From NCBI RefSeq assembly GCF_000550805.1, contig NZ_CP004353.1:620001-684000 (forward strand): a stretch of DNA of 64,000 nucleotides, given 5' to 3'. The translations under genes were made by a program, and so were the position numbers. This DNA comes from Corynebacterium vitaeruminis DSM 20294. GTDB lineage: Bacteria; Actinomycetota; Actinomycetes; Mycobacteriales; Mycobacteriaceae. Positions 45,701-52,963 of this stretch are shown one piece after another; position 1 is the first letter of the stretch, and each line of letters opens with the position of its first letter. The notes below the pieces were generated by a model. It was not told where the DNA came from. It worked only from the letters and a program-made list of their open reading frames with translations, and did no database searches.

Positions 45701-48603
45701 GCGAGGTCGGTGACCGCCTGGCCCGCGGCGTTGACGGAGCCCACGCCCGCCACGCCCGCGAGCAGCGCGAAAACGGACTCGGACAGGCGCGCCTCGTCGA
45801 CGACGGGGGATCCGCCGGTGTAGGCGGCCGAGGTTAATTCCAGCGGGATGTCCACGTGCTCGACGTAGAACGGCCGCTCGCCCTCCGGCAGGTCGTCCCA
45901 GTAGCTGTCGGCGTGAACGCGCAGCGTGAAGTGGGTGGGGTCGTCCCCGATGAGCTCGCAGGCGGAGTCGTCGAGGTGGATGAGCGGGTTGTCGATCAGG
46001 TGCCCGTGCCAGAAGATGGTTGGCGCGGTGCGGATGAGCTCCTCGGCGGTGGCGGCGCGCCGGGAGAAGCGCGGCTTTACGTCGCCGCCTGTCGCCTCGA
46101 TGCAGGCGCTCTCGAAGCGGCCGAGGATGGAGGCGACGGGCTCGTCGATCTCGGTGATGCCGCCCACGGAGATCGGCCCCGGGATGATGCGCACGGCGGA
46201 GGCGGGGTAGGAGGCGTCCTGGGCCTGCCACAGCGAGTCGAGCCCGAGCCAGCGCTTGAGGTCGCCGTCGATGATCGGCACCCACGGCATCGGCTTGTGG
46301 TGCTTGCGGTTGAGCGCGATGAACCAGGCTGCGTCCTGCGGGAGCACCCGGATAGAGTCGGCCTGCGGGTAGTTTTGCAGGAGCTTGTCGACGGCCCAAG
46401 GCGCGTCCTCCACATCCTCGATCGAGGCGAACAGGGTGGGGATCTCGCCGTGGTCGGCTTCCGCGAGGCGCGCCTCGACGCGGCGGAGGAGGTCGAAGAA
46501 GCGGTCCGACCAGGTGGGGTCGGTAAACGGGTAGGCAAGCTCCACGAAGCGGCGCACCCACTGCGCGTAGGTCATGTCCTCGACCTCGCCGAAGTAGGGC
46601 TTGGCCGTCTTGTTGATGGCCTCGATGATCTCGGCCTTGTGCGCCGCGTAGTCCTCGATGTCGAGGCTGGTGATGAGCCGGGAGGCGCGGGCGAAGTCGT
46701 TGTCGATCTCGTACATGTCGGCCAGGAGGTGCGACTGGCCGGAGGTCATCCCGCCGTCGCTCTTGAGCCGCCCGACCCAGCCCTGCTCGATGCCGGGGGT
46801 TTCCTTCAGCAGCTCCTTGACCTGCGGGGAGGTGGTGGCCTCCTTGGCGGCCATGGCGGCGGTGCCGACCAGCACGCCGTCGACCGGCAGGGGCTGGCGC
46901 CCGTGCTTTACGGCCCACGAGCCGGTGACGAACTCCGCGGCGCGGGCGGGCGTGCCGATGCCGCCGCCGACCACGACGACCACGTTGCCGCGGTCGCGGA
47001 TCTCGGCGTAGGTGGCAAGCAGCAGCTCCTCGAGGTCGACCCAGGAGTGGTGGCCGCCCGCGTGCCCGTCCTCGGCCTGCATGATGATGTCGAAGCCCGG
47101 GTTGGCGTCGGCGATGGCGAGGACCTGGCGGATCTGGCCCACGGTGCCCGGCTTGAACGCGACGTAGGGGAAGCCCTCGGCGTGCAGGGTGGTAATGAGC
47201 TCGGTCGCCTCGTCGAGCTCGGGGATGCCGGCGGAGATGGTCACGCCGTTGATGCTGGCCCCGCCCGCGCGGGCCTTGGACACGATCTTCTGCTGCCCGA
47301 ACTGCAGGTTCCACATGTAGCGGTCGAAGAACATGGAGTTGAACTGGGCGGCGCGGCCCGGCTTGAGGAGGTTTTGGAGGTTGGTCTGGTTGTGCTCGAA
47401 GACCTCCTCCGAGTACTGGCCGCCGCCGGCCAGCTCCGCCCAGTGCCCGGCGTTGGCGGCCGCGGCGACGATGCCCGCGTCGACGGTGGTCGGGGTCATC
47501 CCGGCGAGCAGGATGGGGGAATAGCCGGTGAGCTCGCTGAATCGGGTGGTCAGCACCGTCAGGCCGTCGGGAAGCGAAACCAGCTGAGGCATAAAGCGCG
47601 CGTAATCGCGCGGGGCGGGCAGCTGCGTGCCGAAGGTCGCGAGCCGGTCGCGGCGGGCGGGGGTGGAGGCGTCGACGACGACGGCGTCGGTGTGCGGCGC
47701 GGTGATGGCGCCGAGCGCCTTGTCGAGGCTCAAGAGGTAGTCGTGGCGGCCGACCGCCCACTCGAAGGGCTCGACCAGGATGGCGTCGGCGAGCCCGCGC
47801 GCGTCGACTGCAAGCCCGCAGCGCGTCGACCACTCCACGGCCAGGTCGGCGGCGTCGCGCAGGCCCTCGTGATGGAAGGCGGCGTCGATGCCCAGGTCCT
47901 CCATCACCAGCTCGATCGGCTCGCCGCCAACTTCGCGGGCCTCGATGCGCGCATTGTGCTTGTCGACGAGCTTCGTCACCGCCTGCCGGACCTCGCGCAG
48001 CTCCTGCCCGGTGCCGCTCACGACAGCGCGGGTGGGGGAGTTGATCACGCCGAGCGGGATGCCCGCCTCGCGCAACGCCGCCACCGGCACCCCGCGCACG
48101 GCCAGCATCCGACCGAAGTGCGCCTGGGAGGTGGCGGCGCCGAGCACGATGGTGAAGGCGAGGTGGTCGATGACGCGCGGCTCGTCCCACTCACCGGCGG
48201 CGAGGTCGGCGATGGCGCAGGTGATGACGGCCTGCGAGTGCGGGTAGAGGGTCACCCGATCGAATGCCAGCCCCTCGTCGGCGAGCGCGCGCAGCGCGGC
48301 GAGGTGCCCGACCGTGATCGCCGGGACGGAGACCGCCGGCTCCGCGTCGATGGGAGAGGCGTCCGCGCCGGAGAGGATCTCGTGCACGCGCTCGGCGGCG
48401 CCCGGGACGATCTGACCCAGCTCGCGGGCGATGGGGGCGAGGCGCTGGCGGGCAGCGGCAAGCGCCTTGTCGATGCGCGCCGCGGTGGCGGCGTCGTCGC
48501 GGTAGCCGCGCAGGTCCTCGAACCAGCCGGAGGCCTGGCCGCCCAGCAGGATGCCGAGCGAGGAGCCGTTGAGGACGTCGATGGGGAGACGAGGAAGCGA
48601 CAT
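39769..48603 (-). CDS. fas: Type I fatty acid synthase (single polypeptide, 2944 aa)
   Basis: A multifunctional enzyme. Domains in order (rough residues): acetyl transferase (1-330, serine near 120), enoyl reductase with FMN (360-720, LAGMTPTTVDAG), dehydratase hot-dog (850-1260, GDYNPIHTS near 1150), malonyl/palmitoyl transferase (1280-1660, GHSLGEY near 1351), a Pro/Ala linker, ACP (carrier serine in GGVSSRRNQ near 1709), ketoreductase (TGASPHS near 2009) and ketoacyl synthase (Cys in AACATAAVS near 2600, His in SLTGHAKGG near 2795). The phosphopantetheinyl transferase domain is absent, as in other bacterial FAS-I. The AT motif reads PHSQA instead of GHSxG. The ATG at 48603 follows an AAAGTAGG site. 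It supplies palmitate/oleate for lipids and mycolates. Confidence 0.94.
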   Translation of the reverse strand: MSLPRLPIDVLNGSSLGILLGGQASGWFEDLRGYRDDAATAARIDKALAAARQRLAPIARELGQIVPGAAERVHEILSGADASPIDAEPAVSVPAITVGHLAALRALADEGLAFDRVTLYPHSQAVITCAIADLAAGEWDEPRVIDHLAFTIVLGAATSQAHFGRMLAVRGVPVAALREAGIPLGVINSPTRAVVSGTGQELREVRQAVTKLVDKHNARIEAREVGGEPIELVMEDLGIDAAFHHEGLRDAADLAVEWSTRCGLAVDARGLADAILVEPFEWAVGRHDYLLSLDKALGAITAPHTDAVVVDASTPARRDRLATFGTQLPAPRDYARFMPQLVSLPDGLTVLTTRFSELTGYSPILLAGMTPTTVDAGIVAAAANAGHWAELAGGGQYSEEVFEHNQTNLQNLLKPGRAAQFNSMFFDRYMWNLQFGQQKIVSKARAGGASINGVTISAGIPELDEATELITTLHAEGFPYVAFKPGTVGQIRQVLAIADANPGFDIIMQAEDGHAGGHHSWVDLEELLLATYAEIRDRGNVVVVVGGGIGTPARAAEFVTGSWAVKHGRQPLPVDGVLVGTAAMAAKEATTSPQVKELLKETPGIEQGWVGRLKSDGGMTSGQSHLLADMYEIDNDFARASRLITSLDIEDYAAHKAEIIEAINKTAKPYFGEVEDMTYAQWVRRFVELAYPFTDPTWSDRFFDLLRRVEARLAEADHGEIPTLFASIEDVEDAPWAVDKLLQNYPQADSIRVLPQDAAWFIALNRKHHKPMPWVPIIDGDLKRWLGLDSLWQAQDASYPASAVRIIPGPISVGGITEIDEPVASILGRFESACIEATGGDVKPRFSRRAATAEELIRTAPTIFWHGHLIDNPLIHLDDSACELIGDDPTHFTLRVHADSYWDDLPEGERPFYVEHVDIPLELTSAAYTGGSPVVDEARLSESVFALLAGVAGVGSVNAAGQAVTDLARVDHDGTVSDEIVLPGSLLRTHAGVAGGDPDEVTPDALVGLCWPAIYTALGTGRLADGFPVIEGLLNAVHLDHVLHLYTPLASLADGLPIAVEGRCESIAESASGRVVTVVLALRRDDDVVAELVERFAIRGRAHGKEAPVPAPSYGGALPAAGLTGTPRSFVASATVTAPRDMTAFATVTGDYNPIHTSTAAAQLVGLSAPLVHGMWLSATAQQLAGRAGEVVGWTYSMYGMVNLGDTVDIQVERVGRVGVQAALEVSCKIDGAVVSRGQALLAEPAIAYVFPGQGIQAVGMGAGDRQASPAARAAWERADAHTRKNLGFSIVSVIDENPTELVVGQTRYAHPKGVLNLTQFTQVALAVVAYGQTARLGEADAISARRMFAGHSLGEYTALACMGNLFDLEAVIDIVFARGQAMHNLVPRDEAGRSNYGLAALRPNLIGLEAAEVAGFVERVAADSGEFLEIVNHNIAGQQYAVAGTLAGLAALKTACSHPKAFVQIPGIDVPFHSAVLRPGVEAFAAKLDELLPEHIDLDALVGRYVPNLVARPFALTDEFIDSIREVVPSTRLDGVRAGDLEPEALARLLLVELLSWQFASPVRWIETQELLFDSVDRVVEVGLAASPTLTNLAQRSLKVLGRELEVLNVERDQEKVQLEDAVSAPEAPAPEPAEEAAAPSPEPTPEPQPAPTAEAPAPAPAPAAAASGPLPELPFDAASATYALFAYENKLRTDQIGDADTLELLTGGVSSRRNQLLMDLPAELGVAAIDGAADAEMKVLRAKVTAAAPTYQAFGPVLGEAISARLRQLLGASGRKPAFVREHAATWGIPESWLPHVELALLLDTREGQSLRGGELGSLPASASSVAEVKSLIDAAVGAVAAAHGATLAPAGAASAGGVTVDSAALDAFAETITGPEGILATTARGILAQLGISEATPAQEDNDQAVYEAMDAELGPDWLGLVAPVFDPRKAVLFDDLWASGRELLARVATGQADLPAERFAGLGETLAGQAEWWAERTPVRADRLRAIADAARGAADEPMARDVAIVTGASPHSIAASLVEKLLAQGATVIMTASRIDQARKEFARLLFAEHATPHAKLWLIPANLSSYRDTDALAEWVGTEQVESKGGKAVVLKPALEPTLVFPFAAPKVHGLMTDAGPVQENQARLLLWSVERLIAAAARFNLTSTVHAVLPGSPNRGTFGGDGAYGEVKAGFDALINKWHVESGWPEKITLAHAQIGWVAGTNLMGGNDLLVPKAQAAGITVYTPDTIATKLVGLASHESRVRASVSPLEADFTGGLATTPLSLADLAPESPAEPAPEEAPQVSIPALPTPVLREQPGAIDTGEVTQSLDDMVVIVGLGEVSSWGSGRTRFEAEMGLRRDGSVDLSAAGVLELAWMMQLIQWKEDPVPGWYDADDHQVAEEDIYDRFRDEVVAHCGIRELSDKFFLNDKGSIDASEVFLDKEITFTVASEQAAREYLEADPQFTAIAPAEDGEWAVTRAKGATARVPRKATLTRFVAGQMPDNFDPTRWGIPASMVSSIDRIAAWNLVTAVDAFLSAGFSPAELLQAVHPGAISSTQGTGIGGMESLHKVFVSRFIGEDRPSDILQEALPNVVAAHVMQSYIGGYGQMIHPVAACATAAVSVEEAVDKIKLGKSDVVVAGGIDDVQVESLTGFGDMNATADTQEMLDKGIDARFISRANDTRRGGFLEAEGGGTVILARGSVAAQLGLPVLAVVAHAQSYGDGVHTSIPAPGLGALGAARGGENSPLARSLRALGLRPDDVQVVSKHDTSTNANDPNESLLHARLWAHLGRSADNPLFVVSQKSLTGHAKGGAALFQMGGLVDIFAHGRLPGNVSLDNVDRELEAKSGPLVWLKSPFEVGQVKAGVLTSLGFGHVSAVVVLAHPGVFAKVAGEAWREQATRRLNEGRARVEKGMLGRAPLFELPEHRRLPEQDTEAAEIAMLLSDASRLGSDGFYPGA

Positions 48604-48633
48604 GAAGCCTACTTTCGAACGGGAAAATAAAAT

Positions 48634-48666
48634 ACCTACGCAAGCGTAAGTTACGGGTGCGTAGGT
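48634..48666. promoter_or_regulatory. Inverted-repeat operator in fas promoter (FasR-type candidate)
   Basis: ACCTACGC (48634-48641) and GCGTAGGT (48659-48666) are perfect arms 17 bp apart, with additional TACG words between them. On the minus strand they end where an AT-rich -10 region (TATTTTATTTT, 48634-48624) begins, so the site would overlap the -35. The TetR-type FasR is the obvious candidate regulator in corynebacteria, but the sequence match is by form only. Confidence 0.55.
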
Positions 48667-48785
48667 TTCAAGGAGGCTATGTCGCAATTCACAATCGTGT
48701 GCTTATCCGGGCATGGGTCACTTCCTGAAGGGTGGCTGAAATTGCGGCTGTGATGAGGGGCGACGAGGGGCTTGGGAAAGGTTGG

Positions 48786-48824
48786 GCAAAATAAAAAAGC
48801 AGCCAGCACAATGCTGACTGCTTT
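48786..48824 (-). terminator. Rho-independent terminator after bL37 gene
   Basis: AAGCAGTCAGCA pairs with TGCTGGCTGCTT (plus-strand arms 48797-48808 and 48812-48823, one G-U pair) and is followed on the minus strand by TTTTTTATTTT. Confidence 0.85.
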
Positions 48825-48842
48825 CCTTATTGTTCTAACGAC

Positions 48843-48917
48843 TTAAGCGTTAGGGCGCTTGCCGTGGTTCGCCTTCTTCTTGCGGCGGTCCTTGCGCTTA
48901 CGGCCACGCTGGCTCAT
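48843..48917 (-). CDS. Ribosomal protein bL37, 24 aa
   Basis: A 24-codon gene, too small for usual gene finders. It encodes MSQRGRKRKDRRKKKAN followed by HGKRPNA. It matches the actinobacteria-specific 24-residue large-subunit protein bL37 found in mycobacterial ribosome structures, which begins MAKRGRKKRDR and ends ANHGKRPNA. It has 12 Lys/Arg in 24 residues. A ribosome-binding site (GAGGAG) lies 8 nt upstream of the ATG at 48917, and a terminator follows. It sits between fas and whiB1, near the whiB1 position of other actinobacteria. Confidence 0.85.
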   Translation of the reverse strand: MSQRGRKRKDRRKKKANHGKRPNA

Positions 48918-49000
48918 GGGGGCACTCCTCACTTATTGGGGCAAAATAACAGCTTCCCACTTTAGTGGAGCGTAGAAGCCTGAAAGAAATTGGGGGAGGA

Positions 49001-49261
49001 TTAAATGGTTGCGCGGGCGCGGCCGCGGCCGCGGTTCTTGCGGCGCTTGAGCGCGCGGCGCTCATCCTCGCTCATGCCGCCCCAGACGCCGGCGTCCTGG
49101 CCGGTCTCGAGGGCCCATGCGAGGCACTGAGAGGTAACGGGGCAACGGTTGCACACAACCTTTGCCGCGGCGATCTGGGCGAGGGCGGGACCGGAGTTGC
49201 CAACTGGGAAGAACAGCTCAGGATCTTCGTCGCGGCAAACGGCTTCGTGGCGCCAATCCAT
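49001..49261 (-). CDS. whiB1: WhiB-family regulator WhiB1 (WhcE type)
   Basis: An 86-residue protein almost identical in motif layout to WhiB1: MDWRHEAVCRDEDPELFFPVGNSGPA, the four cluster cysteines C9, C37, C40 and C46, GVWGGMSEDERRALKRRKNR and a basic end. WhiB1 holds a 4Fe-4S cluster, is NO-sensitive and binds SigA region 4. In C. glutamicum the orthologue WhcE takes part in the SigH oxidative/heat stress response, which fits the nearby sigH. The ATG at 49261 has AAGGAG upstream. The upstream region is about 540 bp long. Confidence 0.93.
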   Translation of the reverse strand: MDWRHEAVCRDEDPELFFPVGNSGPALAQIAAAKVVCNRCPVTSQCLAWALETGQDAGVWGGMSEDERRALKRRKNRGRGRARATI

Positions 49262-49805
49262 CTTTACTCCTTAAATAATCTCTAACGTGTGTGTTTCTCC
49301 TTGGTTGGGCGCGCGCAAACCAAGCCCCCCGGTCAAGGGGACTCAAAGAAGGGGCGCGGGGCTTTCGAAGTTCAGTCGCAGAAGGCGGGTCCTGAACCTG
49401 TGTGGTTTACGCGTCGTTTACTGTGCGGTTTCCCAAGGTTCGGCAAACGTTTTCTCATTGCTTGCCGTGAAGTACTTCAAAATAATGACATGTCCGCCGA
49501 TTCTGCGCTAGACCTAAGTATCAAATTGTTGCCAGTATCACAAATGAGGGGCGAATTTGAGCCGCATCTCCCTGCCCGAAACCGAGGGTTTGGTGCCCGT
49601 TCAGGCATCGGTTCTTCCGTAACCAGCGGTTTTGTTTCCGGTCGCGTGAGTATCGATTCGCCGCCGCGGTCAAATCGCGGCGAATGCAACCCGCCACAGG
49701 TTTCTAAGGAAATGTCGCCCGGGGCACCCCAACGGGGGCTGGAGCGGCGGTGAACGGCAGGTAAAAGCTCGTGCCGCGCGAAGGCGCTCGGTAGGCTTGT
49801 TCGAC
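49262..49805. promoter_or_regulatory. Long intergenic region upstream of whiB1
   Basis: No gene is supported. A 9-bp perfect hairpin (ATTCGCCGC at 49656-49664 with GCGGCGAAT at 49677-49685, 12-nt loop) lies in the middle without a T tract. TAGGCT at 49792-49797 is the probable -10 for the leaderless gene at 49806. A whiB1 promoter on the minus strand must lie here; a SigH promoter is plausible but I cannot point to one. Confidence 0.45.
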
Positions 49806-50252
49806 GTGAGTACCGAAAACCCCGTGAATGCACAAGGGCTGAAGCCGCCGTCGCCCATGATCTACGCTGGCGTCATCGCCATCTGCCAGTCGCTGATCGG
49901 CATCGTCTACGCCATCATCCTCATCGTCCGCGGGTTCATGGGTAAGTCGGACCCCTCGATCGTCTACGAGTCGGACAATGCCAACACGGCGGTCGGTTTC
50001 GGTACCGCGGCCTTCCTGCTCATCGTCTTTGGCGCGGTCGTGGCGGGAGCCCTGCTCATGATGCGCGGCAAGCGCTGGGGGCGCGGCCCCGTCATCATGC
50101 TGGAGATCCTGCTGCTCCCGATCAGCTACTACATGTTCGCTGGCGGGCAGGCCCTTGCTGGCGCGGTGTGCGCGATCAGCGCGCTGGCGGCGCTGGGGCT
50201 GTCGTTTAGCCCCCGGGCCGTCGAGTGGGCCGCGGCGCAGTACGGCCGCTAG
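49806..50252 (+). CDS. Four-helix membrane protein, unknown function
   Basis: A 148-residue protein starting at GTG (49806) with a -10 hexamer TAGGCT 8 nt upstream, so probably leaderless. It has about four hydrophobic segments (MIYAGVIAICQSLIGIVYAIILIV, VGFGTAAFLLIVFGAVVAGALLMM, GPVIMLEILLLPISYYMFAGG, ALAGAVCAISALAALGLSF) and short polar ends. It is a conserved actinobacterial membrane protein of unknown role, located between whiB1 and the beta-propeller gene as cg0879 is in C. glutamicum. Confidence 0.72.
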   Translation: MSTENPVNAQGLKPPSPMIYAGVIAICQSLIGIVYAIILIVRGFMGKSDPSIVYESDNANTAVGFGTAAFLLIVFGAVVAGALLMMRGKRWGRGPVIMLEILLLPISYYMFAGGQALAGAVCAISALAALGLSFSPRAVEWAAAQYGR

Positions 50253-50260
50253 CCGTAGGC

Positions 50261-50270
50261 GTCGACAAGC
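50261..50270 (+). repeat. Dispersed motif copy (GTCGACAAGC)
   Basis: GTAGGCGTCGACAAGCGAAT in the 24-bp space between two convergent stop codons. Confidence 0.68.
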
Positions 50271-50276
50271 GAATGC

Positions 50277-51527
50277 CTATTGCGGCTGAACCGCAACGAG
50301 CGTGGTGCCGCGCTTTTCCACGATGACGCCGCTGGCGGTGACAAGCCCCACGGAACCGCTGTAGCCAGCGCGGTCGTAGGAGAAGGAACGCTCGATGTCG
50401 CCGGTGTCCCAGTTGGCCACGGACATGCCCGCGACGGTGGGGATGACAAGCCGGTCGCCGAGCGCCGTGCCGGTGCCGATGGCGTCGGTGAAGATGCGCT
50501 CGATCGCCATCGTGTCGGGGTTAAACAGGTAGATGCGGGTGCCGTCGAACCAGGTCATGTGATGGGGGAGGTCCGCCGTCGCGGGCGCGAAGACCCCCTC
50601 GTGGCCCTGGAGGATCGGCGCCGCCTCGACCGGCTGCGCCGCGGTCTGGTGGCCGGAACTGTCGAAGCTAATGATCTGCGGGCTGGGGGAGGAGACGTAG
50701 ACCGCCGCGCCCTTCTGGCCGATCGCGACGATCTGCGCGTCGGCGGAGGGCAGCTGGACGTCGGCGGTGATCTGCGGCTCGCGGGAATCCTCCGGGGTGG
50801 CCTTCTGGAAGCGCAGCCAGCCGGTGCCCTCGCACTCCTCGACGAGCCCGAGCAGCTCCTTGCGGGTGAGCGCGGAGTGGATCGTGCAGTCCTCGTGCGG
50901 CTGCATGTTCGCCTCCTGCTTGGCGTAGACGTCGCCGTACTCGACGGTGCGCACGAGGTCGGAGCGCCACAGCTCGACGCGCTGGTCGGAGACGATGCCG
51001 ACGCGGTCGTTGGAGGAGATCGGGACGGGGTTCTCGCTGGCGATCGCGCTGCGGGTGCCCGCGTACTGGCCGGTGGCGGCGTTGATGGCCACGACGTCGC
51101 CGCAGCCCTCGCCGGTGCGGAAGTCTGCGACGACCTTCGACCACGCCTGTCCCAGCGAGCACAGCTCGGCGTTGCGGTCGTAGCTCCACACGGCCTCGCC
51201 GGTGGTGGGGTCGATCGCGGTGATGGTGGTCCGCGCGCCAGTGTCGCCGGTGGTGTCGGCGGAGATGACCAGCCCGTCGGCGATGACGGGCTTGGAATTG
51301 AAGGAGTCGGCCGGCGCCTGCCAGCCGATCGCGTACTGGGCCGCCACCGCGGGGGGCTGCTGCGGCGCCGAGTAGGGCGTCTGGGCCTCGTTCAGCTGCG
51401 CCTGGCGGATGGGCGCCGTCGCCCACGCCCCGGCCACCGCCACGATGCTCACGGCGCCGATGGTCCCGGCCGCGATCCAGTTCTTGCGGCTGCGGCCAAG
51501 GACGACGGTTGGTGTGCGTGGGGGCAT
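50277..51527 (-). CDS. Membrane-anchored beta-propeller-like protein (Rv3212 type)
   Basis: A 416-residue protein with one N-terminal transmembrane helix (WIAAGTIGAVSIVAVAGAWATAP) and an extracytoplasmic portion with repeating motifs of PQQ-like propeller blades (ITAIDPTTGEAVWSYD, VAINAATGQYAG). Two cysteine pairs may form disulfides (ELCSLG/GEGCGD and HEDCTIH/EECEG). By order next to rhlE it corresponds to Rv3212. No function is known; it may sense or bind something at the surface. ATG at 51527. It lies about 120 bp downstream of rhlE, with a hairpin in that gap. Confidence 0.72.
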   Translation of the reverse strand: MPPRTPTVVLGRSRKNWIAAGTIGAVSIVAVAGAWATAPIRQAQLNEAQTPYSAPQQPPAVAAQYAIGWQAPADSFNSKPVIADGLVISADTTGDTGARTTITAIDPTTGEAVWSYDRNAELCSLGQAWSKVVADFRTGEGCGDVVAINAATGQYAGTRSAIASENPVPISSNDRVGIVSDQRVELWRSDLVRTVEYGDVYAKQEANMQPHEDCTIHSALTRKELLGLVEECEGTGWLRFQKATPEDSREPQITADVQLPSADAQIVAIGQKGAAVYVSSPSPQIISFDSSGHQTAAQPVEAAPILQGHEGVFAPATADLPHHMTWFDGTRIYLFNPDTMAIERIFTDAIGTGTALGDRLVIPTVAGMSVANWDTGDIERSFSYDRAGYSGSVGLVTASGVIVEKRGTTLVAVQPQ

Positions 51528-51608
51528 GGTTTCCTATTGTCGCTCACGGCGCGCGGAGAGGGCAACCTGGGGCGGATTGCTTGGGTGATGTTAAAGGGGC
51601 GTCAGCGC

Positions 51609-51629
51609 GCGGGGTGCCTAGCACCCCGC
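51609..51629 (-). terminator. Hairpin after rhlE
   Basis: GCGGGGTGC (51609-51617) pairs with GCACCCCGC (51621-51629) over a 3-nt loop. No clear T tract follows on the minus strand, so termination strength is uncertain. Confidence 0.5.
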
Positions 51630-51649
51630 ACGGAGAGAAGGGCGGGTGG

Positions 51650-52963
51650 CTAGTGCCGGCGCCGCCCCCGCGAGCGCCCCTCGCCGCGGCCGCCCGAACG
51701 CGGGCTGCGCGCGCGATCCCGGGCGCCGCCGATGACCTTGCGCGCGGGGCCGACCTGCTCCTGGGCGCCCTCCGGGATGTCGAGGGCCTCGAACAGCTCG
51801 GGCGAGGTGCTAAACCACTGCGGCGGCTCGGGCGTGTCCAGCCCGATCTCGTCGTTGATGAGCTTCCACTTGTTGATCTCGTCGTAGCCGACCAGGGTGA
51901 CCGCGGTACCGGAGTGCCCCGCGCGGCCGGTGCGGCCGATGCGGTGGACGTAGGTCATGGGGTCGTCCGGGGTCTGGTAGTTGATGACGTGGGTGACGTC
52001 GTCGATGTCGATGCCGCGGGCGGCGACGTCGGTGGCCACGAGGATGTCCACCTTGCCGGAGCGGAAGGCGTTGAGCGAGGTCTCGCGAGCGCCCTGGCCC
52101 AGGTCGCCGTGGACGGCCGCGACGCTGAAGCCGCGGGCGGCCAGGTCGTCGGCGAGCTCGGCGGCGGTGCGCTTGGTGCGGGAGAAGATGATGGTCTTGC
52201 CGCGCCCGGTGGCCTGCAGGATGCGGGCCGTGACGGCCGGCTTGTCCATGCGGTGGGCCTGGAAGATGACCTGCTTGGTGGTGGCGTGGGTCTGCGAGGC
52301 GCCGACGTCCTCGGCGCGGATGTGCACCGGCTGAGTCATGAAGGTGCGCGCGAGGGTGAGCACCGGTCCCGGCATGGTCGCAGAGAACAGCATGGTCTGG
52401 TGCGAGTGCGTGAGCGCCTCGAGGATCTTCTCGATGTCCGGGAAGAAACCCAGGTCGAGCATCTCGTCGGCCTCGTCGAGCACGAGGATGGCCACGCGGT
52501 CGAGCTTCAGGTTGCCGCGCTGGTAAAGATCGAGCAGGCGGCCCGGGGTGCCCACGACCACGTCGACGCCGCGGGCGAGCGCCTGGACCTGGTCCTCGAA
52601 GGGGTGTCCGCCGTAGATCGTGGTCACGCGCACCGGGGTCTCGGCGGCGGTGCGGATGAGGTCGTCGCCGACCTGCTGGGCGAGCTCGCGGGTGGGAACC
52701 ACGACGAGCGCGCGCGGGGTGCCGTCGAGCTCCTCGACGTCGGCGGAGTCAAACACGCGGTCCAGGAGCGGGACGCCGAAGCCCAAGGTCTTGCCCATGC
52801 CGGTGCGAGCCTGGCCGATGAGGTCGCGGCCATCGAGGGCGATGGGCAGGGTGAGCTCCTGGATGGCAAAGGTGTGGGTGATGCCCTCTTTTGCCATGGC
52901 GCGCGTCAGTTCGACGGCGACGCCGAGCTCTTTGAAGGAAGGATGCGTATTTGGTGCTGACAC
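51650..52963 (-). CDS. rhlE: DEAD-box RNA helicase (RhlE-like)
   Basis: A 437-residue DEAD-box ATPase: Q-motif region near residue 35, motif I ARTGMGKT, motif Ia PTRELAQ, motif Ib TPGR, motif II VLDEADEML (DEAD), motif III SAT, then domain 2 with IIFSRTKR, ATDVAARGIDI and HRIGRTGRAG (motif VI). The tail is Arg/Gly/Ser-rich and basic (RSPRSGGRGEGRSRGRRRH). Such helicases remodel structured RNA, assist degradation or ribosome assembly, and often support growth in cold. GTG start at 52963. The neighbour order matches Rv3211-Rv3212. Confidence 0.93.
   Translation of the reverse strand: MSAPNTHPSFKELGVAVELTRAMAKEGITHTFAIQELTLPIALDGRDLIGQARTGMGKTLGFGVPLLDRVFDSADVEELDGTPRALVVVPTRELAQQVGDDLIRTAAETPVRVTTIYGGHPFEDQVQALARGVDVVVGTPGRLLDLYQRGNLKLDRVAILVLDEADEMLDLGFFPDIEKILEALTHSHQTMLFSATMPGPVLTLARTFMTQPVHIRAEDVGASQTHATTKQVIFQAHRMDKPAVTARILQATGRGKTIIFSRTKRTAAELADDLAARGFSVAAVHGDLGQGARETSLNAFRSGKVDILVATDVAARGIDIDDVTHVINYQTPDDPMTYVHRIGRTGRAGHSGTAVTLVGYDEINKWKLINDEIGLDTPEPPQWFSTSPELFEALDIPEGAQEQVGPARKVIGGARDRARSPRSGGRGEGRSRGRRRH

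Noticed and set aside
42520..47967. GTCGAYAAGC or related 10-mers inside coding genes (e.g. 42520, 47958, 46379, 30461, 19974, 29209)
   Set aside because: They encode common Val-Asp-Lys or Leu-Val-Asp codons and lack the GGC and AAAGC flanks, so they are probably chance matches rather than members of the repeat family.
45856..48630. 924-codon plus-strand open frame inside fas
   Set aside because: It lies opposite conserved FAS-I domains and has the same low-complexity composition as other antisense frames.
49289..49753. Frames in the whiB1 upstream region
   Set aside because: No ribosome-binding site, odd composition and mutual overlap; more likely regulatory DNA.
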